Assembly (NCBI GenBank): GCA_003605055.1
Contig: QZKP01000011.1
Coordinates: 1-64,000, forward strand
Length of the DNA: 64,000 nucleotides
Direction of reading: 5' to 3'
Source: Desulfarculus sp.
GTDB lineage: Bacteria > Desulfobacterota > Desulfarculia > Desulfarculales > Desulfarculaceae
Part shown: positions 1 through 8,119 of the stretch, one piece after another
Layout of the letters: each line of letters begins with the position of its first letter
How positions within the stretch are numbered: the stretch's first letter is position 1
The notes under the pieces: generated by a model
Databases searched by the model: none
What the model was told of the DNA's origin: nothing
Seen by the model: the letters and a program-made list of their open reading frames with translations, nothing else
Position numbers and translations under genes: made by a program

Positions 1-836
1 AGGGCCCGGGCCTTGACCAGGGCCGCGGCTTCGGCCGCCGGCCCGTCTCCGCGGGCGGCGATGCTGGCCGCGCCCAGGCTCAGGCGGCCGGACCAGGGCT
101 GACCGCCGGCCTCCTCGGGCTCCAGCTCCGCGGCCGCCGCGCTGAGCGCCGCGGCCGCCTGCGAGGCCGCCTCCTCCCGGCCGGGCAGGAGCAGGAAAAA
201 GACCTCGCCGGCCCGGGCCGCCAGCAGAGCCTCTGGCGCGGCCGCCTGGGCCAGGCCGGCCAGCCTTCGGCGCAGGGCCTCGGCTGGCCGGCGGCCGTGG
301 CGCTCCTGCCAGGCGGCCAGGCCCTGCGGCTCCAAGGCCAGCAGGCACAGGCCCTGGCCGTCGCCCTCGGCGTCCAGGGCCAGGCGCCCCCGCGGACGCG
401 CAGGGGCCAGGCGGGAAATGGCGGTGGTGAGGGCCTCGTCCAGGGCCTGCTCGTTGGCCAGGCCGGTGACCGGGTCGGTTTCTGCGGCCAGGCGCAGGCG
501 CACCATATCCAGGGCCGCCTCCACCAGGGAGGCCAGGAAGGGATGCACCGCGGCTGGAAGCTGCCCGGCGCTCACCCCGTGCACCGACAAAAGGCCCAGG
601 GGACGGCCCTTGTTTATCAGGGGGATGATCAGGCGGCCGCCGGCGGTGTCAAACAGAGCGCTGCCCTTGGCCAGGGCCTCCTGCAGAGGCTTCTGGCGGG
701 GGTCGCCGGGGTCGGGCAGGGGCAACAGGTCCACCCGGCCGCTGTTCAGGGCCCGGCGGAAGGGGGGCTTGAGGATTTCCGCAAAGCGGCCGAGCACCGC
801 GAAGCTCAGCGCGCCGGGGGGGCTGGCCGGGGACAA
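1..836 (-). CDS. Degenerate GGDEF-like signalling protein (partial)
   Basis: Open minus-strand frame with no stop before the left edge, so the C-terminus is missing. The N-terminal ~110 residues look like a GAF-type sensor region. Then comes a GGDEF-domain opening, TDPVTGLANEQALDEAL, followed about 95 residues later by ARAGEVFFLLLPG where an active enzyme has GGDEF/GGEEF. A later SLGAAS stretch matches the usual SIG(I/V)A element. The active-site signature is therefore lost, and a sensory or c-di-GMP-effector role is more likely than cyclase activity. A TTG start at 836 is preferred because GGAGG sits 5 bases upstream; GTG at 842 overlaps that site. It lies 26 bases after the selA stop, so the two are probably cotranscribed. 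The domain call is by eye. Confidence 0.6.
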   Translation of the reverse strand, partial: MSPASPPGALSFAVLGRFAEILKPPFRRALNSGRVDLLPLPDPGDPRQKPLQEALAKGSALFDTAGGRLIIPLINKGRPLGLLSVHGVSAGQLPAAVHPFLASLVEAALDMVRLRLAAETDPVTGLANEQALDEALTTAISRLAPARPRGRLALDAEGDGQGLCLLALEPQGLAAWQERHGRRPAEALRRRLAGLAQAAAPEALLAARAGEVFFLLLPGREEAASQAAAALSAAAAELEPEEAGGQPWSGRLSLGAASIAARGDGPAAEAAALVKARA

Positions 837-862
837 GGACACCTCCGCCTAAAGGAATTGGC

Positions 863-2263
863 TCAGCCGGCCAGGCCGGCCAAGGCCTTGATTACAACCG
901 CAGCGTCGTCGCCAATCAGGGTGCGCACGTCCATGAGCAGGCGCTGGTCCTCCAGCCGGCAGATGATGGGCGTCTGACCGGCTCTGAGCGCCGCCTCCAG
1001 CTTGCTGGTGCTCAGGCCCTCCACCGCCACCTCCAACAAGCGGGTGCGCGGCGCGGCCAAGGGCAGGGCCCCGCCGCCCACCCGGCTCACCCCGTCGGTG
1101 GTGGCCACCCGCAGCCGGGGCAGGCCCAGAGCCTTCAGGCGCGCGGCCAGGCGGCCGGCCCGCTTGCGCAGGCTCTCGTAGCCGGCGCTGATCATGGCCA
1201 GAGTGGGTATTTGGGCGATGGCCTTTTCCGGCTCGCGGTACAGCTCCAGGGTGGCCTCCAGGGCGGCCAGGGTCAGCTTGTCCACGCGCAGGGCCCGGTT
1301 GGTGGGGTTCTTGCGGCAGCGTTCCACATACTCGGCCCGGCCCAGGATGATTCCGGCCTGGGGTCCGCCCAGCAGCTTGTCGCCGGAGAAGGTCACCAGG
1401 TCCGCGCCCTCGGCCAGCACCTCGGGCACCGTGGGCTCCTTGGGCAGGCCGAAGCGGGTGAAGTCCAGCAGGGTGCCCGAGCCCAGGTCCTCCATCACCG
1501 GCAGGTGGTAGCGGTCGCCCAACTGGCGCAACTCGGCCAGGGGCACCTCCTGGTGGAAGCCCACCACCGCGAAGTTGCTGGTGTGCACCTTGAGCAGCAG
1601 GGCGGTCCGGGAGCTGACGGCGCCCTCGTAATCGTGCAGATGGGTCTTGTTGGTAGCCCCTACTTCCTTGAGCACGGCCCCGGAGCGGGCCATGACATCG
1701 GGGATGCGGAAGGAGCCGCCGATCTCCACCAGCTGCCCCCGGCTGACGATCACCTCGCGGCCGGCGGCCAGGGTCTGCAGGCAGAGCAGCACCGCGGCCG
1801 CGTTGTTGTTCACCACCAGGGAGGCCTCGGCGCCGGTGAGTTCGCAGAGGATGTCGTTGACGTGCGTGTAGCGGCTGCCCCGGACCCCAGCGGCCAGGTC
1901 GTATTCCAGGTTGGTGTAGGTGCGGTTCAGCTCCAGCAGGCGGGCGAGCGCGGCCTCGGCCAGCAAAGAACGGCCCAGGTTGGTGTGCACCACCACGCCG
2001 GTGGCGTTGATCACCCGCCGCAGGCTGGGCGCGGCCAGATGGCGGGCCAGGGCCGCGGCCTGGCCGGCCGCCGCCTCCAGGCTCAGCTCGGCCGCGGGCA
2101 CCGCCTCGCCGGCCAGCAGGCGCTGGCGGAGATGGTCCACCGCCTGCCGGGCGGCCCTGAGCACCAGGGAGCGGGGCAGCTCGTCGCCGGCCAGGACCAG
2201 GGCCGGAGCGGCCAGAAGCTGATCCACCTTGGGCAGCCTGGCCAGCAGGCTCTGATCCTTCAT
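863..2263 (-). CDS. selA: L-seryl-tRNA(Sec) selenium transferase
   Basis: SelA is a PLP enzyme converting seryl-tRNA(Sec) to selenocysteinyl-tRNA(Sec) with selenophosphate. The 466-residue length matches the family. The N-terminal helical domain is followed by the SelA core (INATGVVVHTNLGRSLL near 85-101). The PLP lysine is K296 in TFSGDKLLGGPQAG. The ATG start follows an AGGAGG-like site (GGGAGGAGGGCC just upstream). It is third in a minus-strand run yggT-NUDIX-selA. The gene implies that the host makes selenoproteins; I did not find an obvious in-frame UGA selenoprotein inside the window. selB and selC are not here. Confidence 0.96.
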   Translation of the reverse strand: MKDQSLLARLPKVDQLLAAPALVLAGDELPRSLVLRAARQAVDHLRQRLLAGEAVPAAELSLEAAAGQAAALARHLAAPSLRRVINATGVVVHTNLGRSLLAEAALARLLELNRTYTNLEYDLAAGVRGSRYTHVNDILCELTGAEASLVVNNNAAAVLLCLQTLAAGREVIVSRGQLVEIGGSFRIPDVMARSGAVLKEVGATNKTHLHDYEGAVSSRTALLLKVHTSNFAVVGFHQEVPLAELRQLGDRYHLPVMEDLGSGTLLDFTRFGLPKEPTVPEVLAEGADLVTFSGDKLLGGPQAGIILGRAEYVERCRKNPTNRALRVDKLTLAALEATLELYREPEKAIAQIPTLAMISAGYESLRKRAGRLAARLKALGLPRLRVATTDGVSRVGGGALPLAAPRTRLLEVAVEGLSTSKLEAALRAGQTPIICRLEDQRLLMDVRTLIGDDAAVVIKALAGLAG

Positions 2264-2320
2264 GGCCCTCCTCCCTAACAGTGCCTACCTACTATAACAA
2301 AATAGGTCCGGGAGCAAGGC

Positions 2321-2854
2321 TTATGCCCGGCCGCGCAGCCAGAAAAAGGCCAGAGCCGCGATGACGATGCAGTGGTCAATCTGGCCGCCGGCCACCAGCC
2401 CGGGCAGCTCCTCCTGGGCCGCGCTGAGCACCTCTATTTCTTCGCAGTCATCCAGCCGGGGCGGGCCGTTGGGCTCGCAGTCCACCCCCAGGAAGGTGTG
2501 ACAGGTGTTGTCAAACAGGGCCGGGTTGGGGTTGACCTTGCCCAGGTACTCCAGCCGGCGGGCCCGGTAGCCGGTTTCCTCGGCCAGCTCCCGGGCCGCG
2601 GCCTGCTCCAGCTCCTCGCCCGGGTCCACCAGGCCGCCGGGTATCTCCAGGGCCCAGTCCTGACTGCCCTGGCGCCATTGGCGGATGAGCACCACCCGGC
2701 CCTCGGGCGTCAAGGGGATCACGTTAACCCAGTCCGGGCTGTGCAACACCACGAATTCGCCGTGCCGGGGCCCTTTGCGCCGTTGGCAGCGCTCCACCTT
2801 GAGCACCGGGTGATCCAGCACCGTCTGGGAGTCCAAGGTGTTCCATTTGTCCAT
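2321..2854 (-). CDS. NUDIX hydrolase, ADP-ribose pyrophosphatase type
   Basis: A 177-residue NUDIX protein. The full Nudix box is visible at about residues 74-96: G-x5-E-x7-RELAEETGY, giving the Mg-binding REx2EE core. An N-terminal beta region carrying PDWVNVIPLTPEGRVVLIRQWR is typical of ADP-sugar pyrophosphatases, which hydrolyse ADP-ribose to AMP and ribose 5-phosphate. ATG start. It lies between yggT and selA on the same strand with 57-58 base gaps, so cotranscription is plausible, but no functional link to selenium is evident. The substrate is inferred from subfamily resemblance only. Confidence 0.85.
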   Translation of the reverse strand: MDKWNTLDSQTVLDHPVLKVERCQRRKGPRHGEFVVLHSPDWVNVIPLTPEGRVVLIRQWRQGSQDWALEIPGGLVDPGEELEQAAARELAEETGYRARRLEYLGKVNPNPALFDNTCHTFLGVDCEPNGPPRLDDCEEIEVLSAAQEELPGLVAGGQIDHCIVIAALAFFWLRGRA

Positions 2855-2912
2855 GCGCCTACTCTTTCGCAGAAATCACGCGCCGACACCCCGCCCCGGC
2901 GGCTGCCTTGCT

Positions 2913-3215
2913 CTAGCGGAGCACCACGGTCTGACCTAGGATCATGCTGATCAGGCCGCCGATGACTACGTTTTGCAGGAAGAGGATAGCCAGGATCACC
3001 AGCAGGGGCGAGAGGTCAACGCCTCCAAAATTGGTGGGAATTACGCGTCGGATGCGCCAGAGCACTGGCTCGGTGACGGCGTAGAGGAAGCGCACGATAG
3101 GGTTGGCCGGGTCGGGCCGCACCCAGCTTATCACCGCCGAGGCTATGAGAATCCACATGTAAGCGCCCAGCAGCCAATTGATGAACTGAAGGAAATTTGC
3201 AATAAACACAGTCAA
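2913..3215 (-). CDS. YggT family membrane protein
   Basis: A 100-residue inner-membrane protein with two hydrophobic segments (about 6-30 and 67-92) separated by the conserved YggT stretch SWVRPDPANPIVRFLYAVTEP followed by LWRIRRVIP and GGVDLSPLLVILAI. The likely start is TTG at 3215, with a GAGGTG ribosome site 4-5 bases upstream. YggT proteins are linked in other bacteria to division or osmotic-shock phenotypes, but the biochemical role is unsettled. It is first in the minus-strand run toward selA. Confidence 0.88.
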   Translation of the reverse strand: MTVFIANFLQFINWLLGAYMWILIASAVISWVRPDPANPIVRFLYAVTEPVLWRIRRVIPTNFGGVDLSPLLVILAILFLQNVVIGGLISMILGQTVVLR

Positions 3216-3350
3216 ATGTCACCTCACGCTCTGTCGGGGCCGTTGCAGCACACCCTAATACTTTATGGCCAACTTTGTTGGTGTCAAGCGCCTACCAACC
3301 CAGAGGCCGGGCCGGCCCGGGCCGCCAGGCCAGAGAAATGCAACGGTTTG

Positions 3351-3379
3351 TTGAGTTTGTGATTCTGTCTTGTTATACT
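3351..3379 (+). promoter_or_regulatory. Sigma70-type promoter
   Basis: TTGAGT at 3351-3356 and TATACT at 3374-3379 are separated by exactly 17 bases. This is a near-consensus vegetative promoter pointing to the secreted-protein gene that begins at 3472, leaving a leader of roughly 85 bases. Seen directly in sequence; not experimentally tested. Confidence 0.65.
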
Positions 3380-3471
3380 CTATCACCGTAAGCAGAGTGA
3401 CACGACCCCATCCTGGCCCGATCAGGCCTGCGGGCGATATTCCGCCTGGCAACCATAAGGAGCAAGCAACA

Positions 3472-3900
3472 ATGAAACACAAACGTCTAGCGGTAGTGCT
3501 GGGGATCGTGCTGGCCCTGGCCTTGGGAATGGCCCTGGCCGTTCCGGCTCAAGAAAAGAAGCCCGCTGTTTGCTTTGACAAGAAACTCTGCGCCGAGCAG
3601 TTGCGCTTTGGCCGCGAGGCATTTGCCCGGGGGGCTTTTGGCGAGGCCAAAACCTTCTTCCGCCAGGCCGTGCAGGCCGACCCCCTTTCGGCCACGGCCT
3701 GGGCCTACTATGACCTTAGCGTTATGTATGACGTGGCCGACCAGGTCAAGAAGGCCGGCCAGGTGAAGGTCTCCGGGGCGCCGCTGCCCAGCAGCGTGCC
3801 GCCGGCCCCGGCCAAGGCCCCGGCCGCGGCCCCGGCCCCTGCGCCCAAGGAGGCTCCGCCGGCGGCTATTCCAACCATCAAGCCGGATGAGGGGTGTTGA
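3472..3900 (+). CDS. Small secreted protein with TPR-like motif and Pro/Ala tail
   Basis: ATG at 3472 has AAGGA ten bases upstream; upstream in-frame extension lacks a ribosome site. The 142-residue product begins with a clear signal peptide (MKHKRLAVVLGIVLALALGM, cleavage near AVPAQ). Residues 40-80 resemble one tetratricopeptide repeat (FGREAFARGAFGEAKTFFRQ then AVQADPLSATAW). The last third is a low-complexity Pro/Ala-rich linker ending in a lone cysteine. It is probably a periplasmic scaffold or chaperone-like protein; I cannot assign a function. It precedes the periplasmic rhodanese gene by 108 bases on the same strand and may share its promoter. Confidence 0.7.
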   Translation: MKHKRLAVVLGIVLALALGMALAVPAQEKKPAVCFDKKLCAEQLRFGREAFARGAFGEAKTFFRQAVQADPLSATAWAYYDLSVMYDVADQVKKAGQVKVSGAPLPSSVPPAPAKAPAAAPAPAPKEAPPAAIPTIKPDEGC

Positions 3901-4008
3901 GAGGCTAAAAATCATTTTCGTTCTACATAGGGTTAAACGAGGCGATACGGTTGCCAGGCCGCGGTGCCTCGCTCTTTCACAGACAACTGTAAAACGGAGG
4001 TAGACGAG

Positions 4009-4611
4009 ATGAAGAAGTTTGCCGTGATATTTCTCGCCTTGGCGGTCGTGGCTGCCATGAGCACCGCCGCCTTAGCAAAAGGCAATCCCCTTAAAGACAA
4101 TGAGAAAAAGGTCAACAAGGAGTTTGCCAGTTTGGTTCCCAAAGACAAGATCAAAAACGTTGATGACCTTTTCAAGAAGTGGCAGGAGGTCCTCGCGGGC
4201 AAATCCGCCGCCTACCTGCTGGACGTGCGCAGTGTGCCGGAGTTTCAAGCTTTCCACATCGAAGGCTCCAGCCACATCCACGACGGCCACATGTACACCA
4301 TTCCCGGCAAAATCAAAGACCCCAACGCCGAGATTTGGGTCTACTGCCGCACGCAGGCCCGCTCCGCCTATATTGCCGGTTTTCTCTACAAGTACGGTTA
4401 CAAGAACGTCTATTGGGTGGGCAAAGCACCTGACGGAACCAGCGGAGGCGTGGTCGGCTGGGTAAAGCGGGGATATCCCGTTGTTAACTACTTCTTTGGA
4501 TATGCCGATAAGAAGGGTATTCACTACGCCAAGCCGCCCCTCAAAGAGCGTCGGGGCAAGAGCTTTGTTCGTGAGTTTGACGGCCAGCGTGGAGAGTACG
4601 CTGGTAAGTAG
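4009..4611 (+). CDS. Periplasmic rhodanese-like sulfurtransferase
   Basis: ATG at 4009 follows CGGAGG by 8 bases and gives a signal peptide (MKKFAVIFLALAVVAAMSTA, cleavage near ALA-K). The rhodanese fold covers about 50-160, with LLDVRSVPEFQAFHIEGSSHI and the active loop CRTQARSA beginning at C113, whose thiol would carry persulfide sulfur. A lysine/tyrosine-rich tail follows. An exported single-domain rhodanese in an anaerobe suggests handling of sulfane sulfur or a structural sulfur-binding role in the periplasm; the substrate is unknown. A terminator follows at 4643. Confidence 0.85.
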   Translation: MKKFAVIFLALAVVAAMSTAALAKGNPLKDNEKKVNKEFASLVPKDKIKNVDDLFKKWQEVLAGKSAAYLLDVRSVPEFQAFHIEGSSHIHDGHMYTIPGKIKDPNAEIWVYCRTQARSAYIAGFLYKYGYKNVYWVGKAPDGTSGGVVGWVKRGYPVVNYFFGYADKKGIHYAKPPLKERRGKSFVREFDGQRGEYAGK

Positions 4612-4642
4612 GCTATAGCGGCTAAAATTCTGCCTTTACAAG

Positions 4643-4675
4643 GGGAGCCGCCGGCAAGGGGCTCCCTTCGTTTTT
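4643..4675 (+). terminator. Rho-independent terminator after rhodanese gene
   Basis: GGGAGCC (4643-4649) pairs with GGCTCCC (4660-4666) across a 10-base loop, followed by TTCGTTTTT. It lies 31 bases after the stop codon. Confidence 0.7.
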
Positions 4676-4745
4676 CTTGAGACCACCCCAAGTCAGCACG
4701 CTTGTGGTAGCCTGGCGATAAAATTCTCCTGGAGAGAACCGCCTC

Positions 4746-6086
4746 ATGCCTTCCCCTCGGATCAGACAGGCCGCCCGCAGCATCATTGACGCCGCCCTCA
4801 AGGCGGTGGACCCCGTCCGGGCCGTGCAGGAGGCCCTGCACCTCTCCGGCGACACCCTGCGCGTAGGTGGGCAGGAAATAGACTTGGGCGCCTTTCGCCG
4901 CATCGTGGCCGTGGGCGCGGGCAAGGCCGGCGCGCCCATGGCCCGGGCCCTGGAAAAGGTGCTGGGCGGCCGCCTGAGCGCCGGCCGGGTGGTGGTCAAG
5001 GACGGCCACGCCGCCCCCACCGACGTCATCGCCATCGAGCAGGCCGGCCATCCCGTGCCGGACCAGCGGGGGCTGGCGGCCGGGGAGCGCATCACCGAGC
5101 TGGTGCGGGAAAACGCGGCCGAGGACACCCTCTTCTTCTGCCTGATCTCCGGCGGGGGCAGCGCCCTGTTGGTGGCGCCGGCCGAGGGCGTCAGCCTGGC
5201 CGACAAGCAGCAGACCACGCGCTTGCTCTTGTCCTGCGGCGCGGACATCGGCGAGATCAACGCCATCCGCAAGCACCTGAGCCGGCTCAAGGGCGGCTGC
5301 CTGGCCCGCCTGGCCGCGCCTGGGCGCATGATCAGCCTGATCATCAGCGACGTGGTGGGCGACCGCCTGGACGTGATCGCCTCGGGCCCCACGGTGCCCG
5401 ACGCCTCCACCTGGCAGGACTGTCGGGAGATACTGGAGCGCTACGGCATCTGGCCGCAGACTCCGGAGCCGGTGCGCCGGCGCATCAAGGCCGGCCTGGC
5501 CGGCCGCCTGCCCGAGACCCCCAAGCCCGGCGACCCGGAGCTGGCCGGGGTGCAGAACCTGATCGTGGCCAACAACCGCCGGGCCGTGGAGCGGGCGGCT
5601 CTCCAGGCCCGGGAGCTGGGCTTCCGGCCCCTGGTGCTCTCCACCACCATCGAGGGCGAGACCGCGGACATCGCCCGCATGCACGCGGCCCTGGTCCGGG
5701 AGGTGCTGGCCAGCGGCCAGCCCCTGCCCCCGCCCTGCTGCCTGATCAGCGGCGGGGAGACCACCGTGACCCTGGGAAGCTCGCCGGGCCTGGGCGGCCG
5801 CAACCAGGAATTCGCCCTGGCCGCGGCCCTGGACTTGCAGGGGCTGGAGGGCGTGCTAGCCGTGTCCCTGGGCACCGACGGCACCGACGGCCCCACCGAC
5901 GCGGCCGGGGCCTGGGCCGACGGCCGCACCGTGGCGCGGGCCCGCACCCTGGGCCTCAAGGCCCAGGACTTTCTGGCCCGGCACGACGCCTACAACTTCT
6001 TTGGCCCCCTGCAGGACCTGATCATCACCGGCCCCACGCGCACCAACGTCATGGACCTGCGGCTGATGCTGGTGGAGGCGGCTTGA
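4746..6086 (+). CDS. Glycerate 2-kinase (DUF4147/MOFRL family)
   Basis: A 446-residue protein of the class II glycerate kinase family, which phosphorylates D-glycerate to 2-phosphoglycerate with ATP. N-terminal DUF4147 motifs are clear: AVGAGKAGAPMARALEKVL, ISGGGSALLVAPAEGVSL and INAIRKHLSRLKGG. The C-terminal MOFRL domain shows LISGGETTVTLG and GGRNQEFALAAAL, then SLGTDGTDGPTDAAGA. ATG start. It would feed glycerate into lower glycolysis or the serine pathway. The next gene begins 57 bases downstream, so cotranscription with the ABC ATPases is possible but does not show that they import glycerate. Confidence 0.93.
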   Translation: MPSPRIRQAARSIIDAALKAVDPVRAVQEALHLSGDTLRVGGQEIDLGAFRRIVAVGAGKAGAPMARALEKVLGGRLSAGRVVVKDGHAAPTDVIAIEQAGHPVPDQRGLAAGERITELVRENAAEDTLFFCLISGGGSALLVAPAEGVSLADKQQTTRLLLSCGADIGEINAIRKHLSRLKGGCLARLAAPGRMISLIISDVVGDRLDVIASGPTVPDASTWQDCREILERYGIWPQTPEPVRRRIKAGLAGRLPETPKPGDPELAGVQNLIVANNRRAVERAALQARELGFRPLVLSTTIEGETADIARMHAALVREVLASGQPLPPPCCLISGGETTVTLGSSPGLGGRNQEFALAAALDLQGLEGVLAVSLGTDGTDGPTDAAGAWADGRTVARARTLGLKAQDFLARHDAYNFFGPLQDLIITGPTRTNVMDLRLMLVEAA

Positions 6087-6143
6087 CCGGCCCCGGACGG
6101 CCGGACTAGAGTGAAGGCCGGCCCTGATTGGCGCGAGGTAAAC

Positions 6144-7145
6144 GTGGTTCAGCCCCTGCTGGAAATACAGGACCTGGTCACGGTCTTTGACACGGACGAC
6201 GGCGTCCTGGCCGCAGTGGACGGCCTGGACCTGTTCGTGGAGGCCGGCGAGATACTGGGCCTGGTGGGCGAGAGCGGCTGCGGCAAGAGTCTCACCGCCC
6301 TCAGCATCATGGGCCTGCTGCCCCCGCCGGGACGGGTGGCCGCCGGCCGCGTTCTCTTTGAAGGCCGCGACCTGCTCCAGGCGACGGCCTCGGAGATGCG
6401 CGACCTCAGGGGCCAGGCCATCTCCATGATCTTCCAAGAGCCCATGACCTCTCTGAACCCGGTGTTCACCGTGGGCCGCCAGGTGGCCGAAGAGATCACC
6501 GCCCACCTGCAGACCACCAACCGGGAGGCCTGGCAGCGGGCGGTGGAGATGCTTGAGCGGGTGGGCATCCCGGACCCCAAGGGCCGGGCCAACTCCTACC
6601 CGCACCAACTCAGCGGCGGCATGCGCCAGCGGGTCATGATCGCCATGGCCCTGGCCCTGAACCCCCAGTTGCTCATCGCCGACGAGCCCACCACGGCCCT
6701 GGACGTGACCATCCAGGCCCAGATACTGGGTCTGATGCGCAGGCTCAAGGAGGAGACCGACACCGCCATCCTGTTGATCACCCACAACCTGGCGGTGGTG
6801 GCCCAGATGTGCCGCCGGGTGGCGGTGATGTACACCGGCCGTTTGGTGGAAAGCGCCACGGTGGAGGAGCTGTTCGACCACCCCCTGCACCCCTACACCC
6901 AGGGGCTCTTGTCCTGCCTGCCATCGCGCTCCCCCCGTCCTGGCCAGAGGCTTCCCACCATCGGCGGCATCGTGCCGCCCCTGGGCGCCCTGCCGCCGGG
7001 CTGCGCCTTCAGCGACCGCTGCCCTCGGCGCTTCGCACCCTGCGGCCAGGCCGAGCCGGCCCTGGTGGAGGTGGCGCCCGGCCATTGGGTGCGCTGCTAT
7101 TTGCACCACGACCAGGCCCGCGAACGGCCGAGGATGGCGGCATGA
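6144..7145 (+). CDS. Peptide/nickel-type ABC transporter ATPase (DppD/OppD-like)
   Basis: ABC ATPase with Walker A GESGCGKS, signature LSGGMRQR, Walker [13 protein letters not shown] and switch histidine in [10 protein letters not shown]. The C-terminal oligopeptide-transporter extension is present ([12 protein letters not shown], then [17 protein letters not shown]), a cysteine-rich element typical of DppD/OppD. GTG at 6144 is preferred because GAGGT lies 4-5 bases upstream; an in-frame GTG at 6111 is an alternative. It pairs with the next ATPase by a 4-base overlap. No permease or binding-protein genes are in the window, so the substrate cannot be stated. Confidence 0.9.
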   Translation: MVQPLLEIQDLVTVFDTDDGVLAAVDGLDLFVEAGEILGLVGESGCGKSLTALSIMGLLPPPGRVAAGRVLFEGRDLLQATASEMRDLRGQAISMIFQEPMTSLNPVFTVGRQVAEEITAHLQTTNREAWQRAVEMLERVGIPDPKGRANSYPHQLSGGMRQRVMIAMALALNPQLLIADEPTTALDVTIQAQILGLMRRLKEETDTAILLITHNLAVVAQMCRRVAVMYTGRLVESATVEELFDHPLHPYTQGLLSCLPSRSPRPGQRLPTIGGIVPPLGALPPGCAFSDRCPRRFAPCGQAEPALVEVAPGHWVRCYLHHDQARERPRMAA

Positions 7146-8119
7146 GCCAGGGCGCGCCAGAGGGGCTCCTGAACCTGGAGGGCCTGACCAAGCACTTCCG
7201 GGTGGGCACCGGCTTTTTGGGAGCCAGCCGCCAGGTGGTGCATGCCGTGGACGAGGTGTATCTGAGCGTGGCCGAGCACGAGGTGCTGGGCCTGGTGGGC
7301 GAGAGCGGCTGCGGCAAGTCCACCGTGGGCCGCCTGGCCCTGGGCCTGTTGCGCCCCACCGCCGGCCGGATAATTTTCGCGGGCCAGGACATCAGCCGCC
7401 TGGATAGGGCCGGGCTCAAGGCCCTGCGCCGGCAGATGCAGATTGTGTTCCAGGACCCGGTGACCTCGCTCAATCCGCGGCTGAACGTGGGCTCCATCCT
7501 GGCCGAGCCCCTGGTCATACACGGCCTGGCCGGACGGGCGGAGATCAAGCAGCGGGTGGCGGGGCTGCTGGCCGAGGTGGGACTCAGGCCCGAGCACGCC
7601 CGGCGCTACCCGCACCAGTTCAGCGGCGGCCAGCGCCAGCGCATCGGCATCGCCCGGGCCCTGGCCCTGCGGCCCCGGCTGGTGGTGGCCGACGAGCCGG
7701 TAAGCGCCCTGGACGTGTCCATCCAGGCCCAGGTCTTGAATCTGCTCATGGAGCTCAAGGAGCGCTTCGGCCTGACCTACGTCTTCGTGGCCCACGACCT
7801 GTCCGTGGTGCGCCACGTGTCCCAGCGCATTGCGGTGATGTATCTGGGCAAGATCGTGGAGGTGGCCGGCGGCGAGAGCTTCGGCCGGCCGCCCATGCAC
7901 CCCTACACCGAGGCCCTTTTGGCCGCCGCACCAATGGCCGACCCCCGCCGCCCTCTGCGGCCGCCGCCGGTGCGGGGCGACGTGGCCAGCCCCATCAACC
8001 CGCCCTCAGGCTGCCGCTTCCGCACCCGCTGCCCAGAGGCCCAGGACATCTGCGCCCAAGAGGAGCCACCGCTCCGGGCCATCGCGCCGGCGCACCTCTG
8101 CGCCTGCCACTTCCGCTAG
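7142..8119 (+). CDS. Peptide/nickel-type ABC transporter ATPase (DppF/OppF-like)
   Basis: Second nucleotide-binding subunit, 325 residues from ATG 7142, which overlaps the previous stop as ATGA; a longer upstream in-frame extension would run inside the neighbouring gene and is rejected. Walker A GESGCGKS, signature FSGGQRQR, Walker B LVVADEPVSALD and switch HDLSVVRHVS are intact. The C-terminal PYTEALLAAAP and cysteine element GCRFRTRCPEAQDIC fit OppF/DppF. With the upstream subunit it would form the ATPase heterodimer of a peptide, opine or metal importer. Its stop codon interlocks with the panE stop on the opposite strand. Confidence 0.9.
   Translation: MSQGAPEGLLNLEGLTKHFRVGTGFLGASRQVVHAVDEVYLSVAEHEVLGLVGESGCGKSTVGRLALGLLRPTAGRIIFAGQDISRLDRAGLKALRRQMQIVFQDPVTSLNPRLNVGSILAEPLVIHGLAGRAEIKQRVAGLLAEVGLRPEHARRYPHQFSGGQRQRIGIARALALRPRLVVADEPVSALDVSIQAQVLNLLMELKERFGLTYVFVAHDLSVVRHVSQRIAVMYLGKIVEVAGGESFGRPPMHPYTEALLAAAPMADPRRPLRPPPVRGDVASPINPPSGCRFRTRCPEAQDICAQEEPPLRAIAPAHLCACHFR

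Noticed and set aside
863-2263. Selenoprotein genes with in-frame TGA near selA
   Set aside because: All neighbouring genes read as complete ordinary frames; no U-containing active-site motif was visible.
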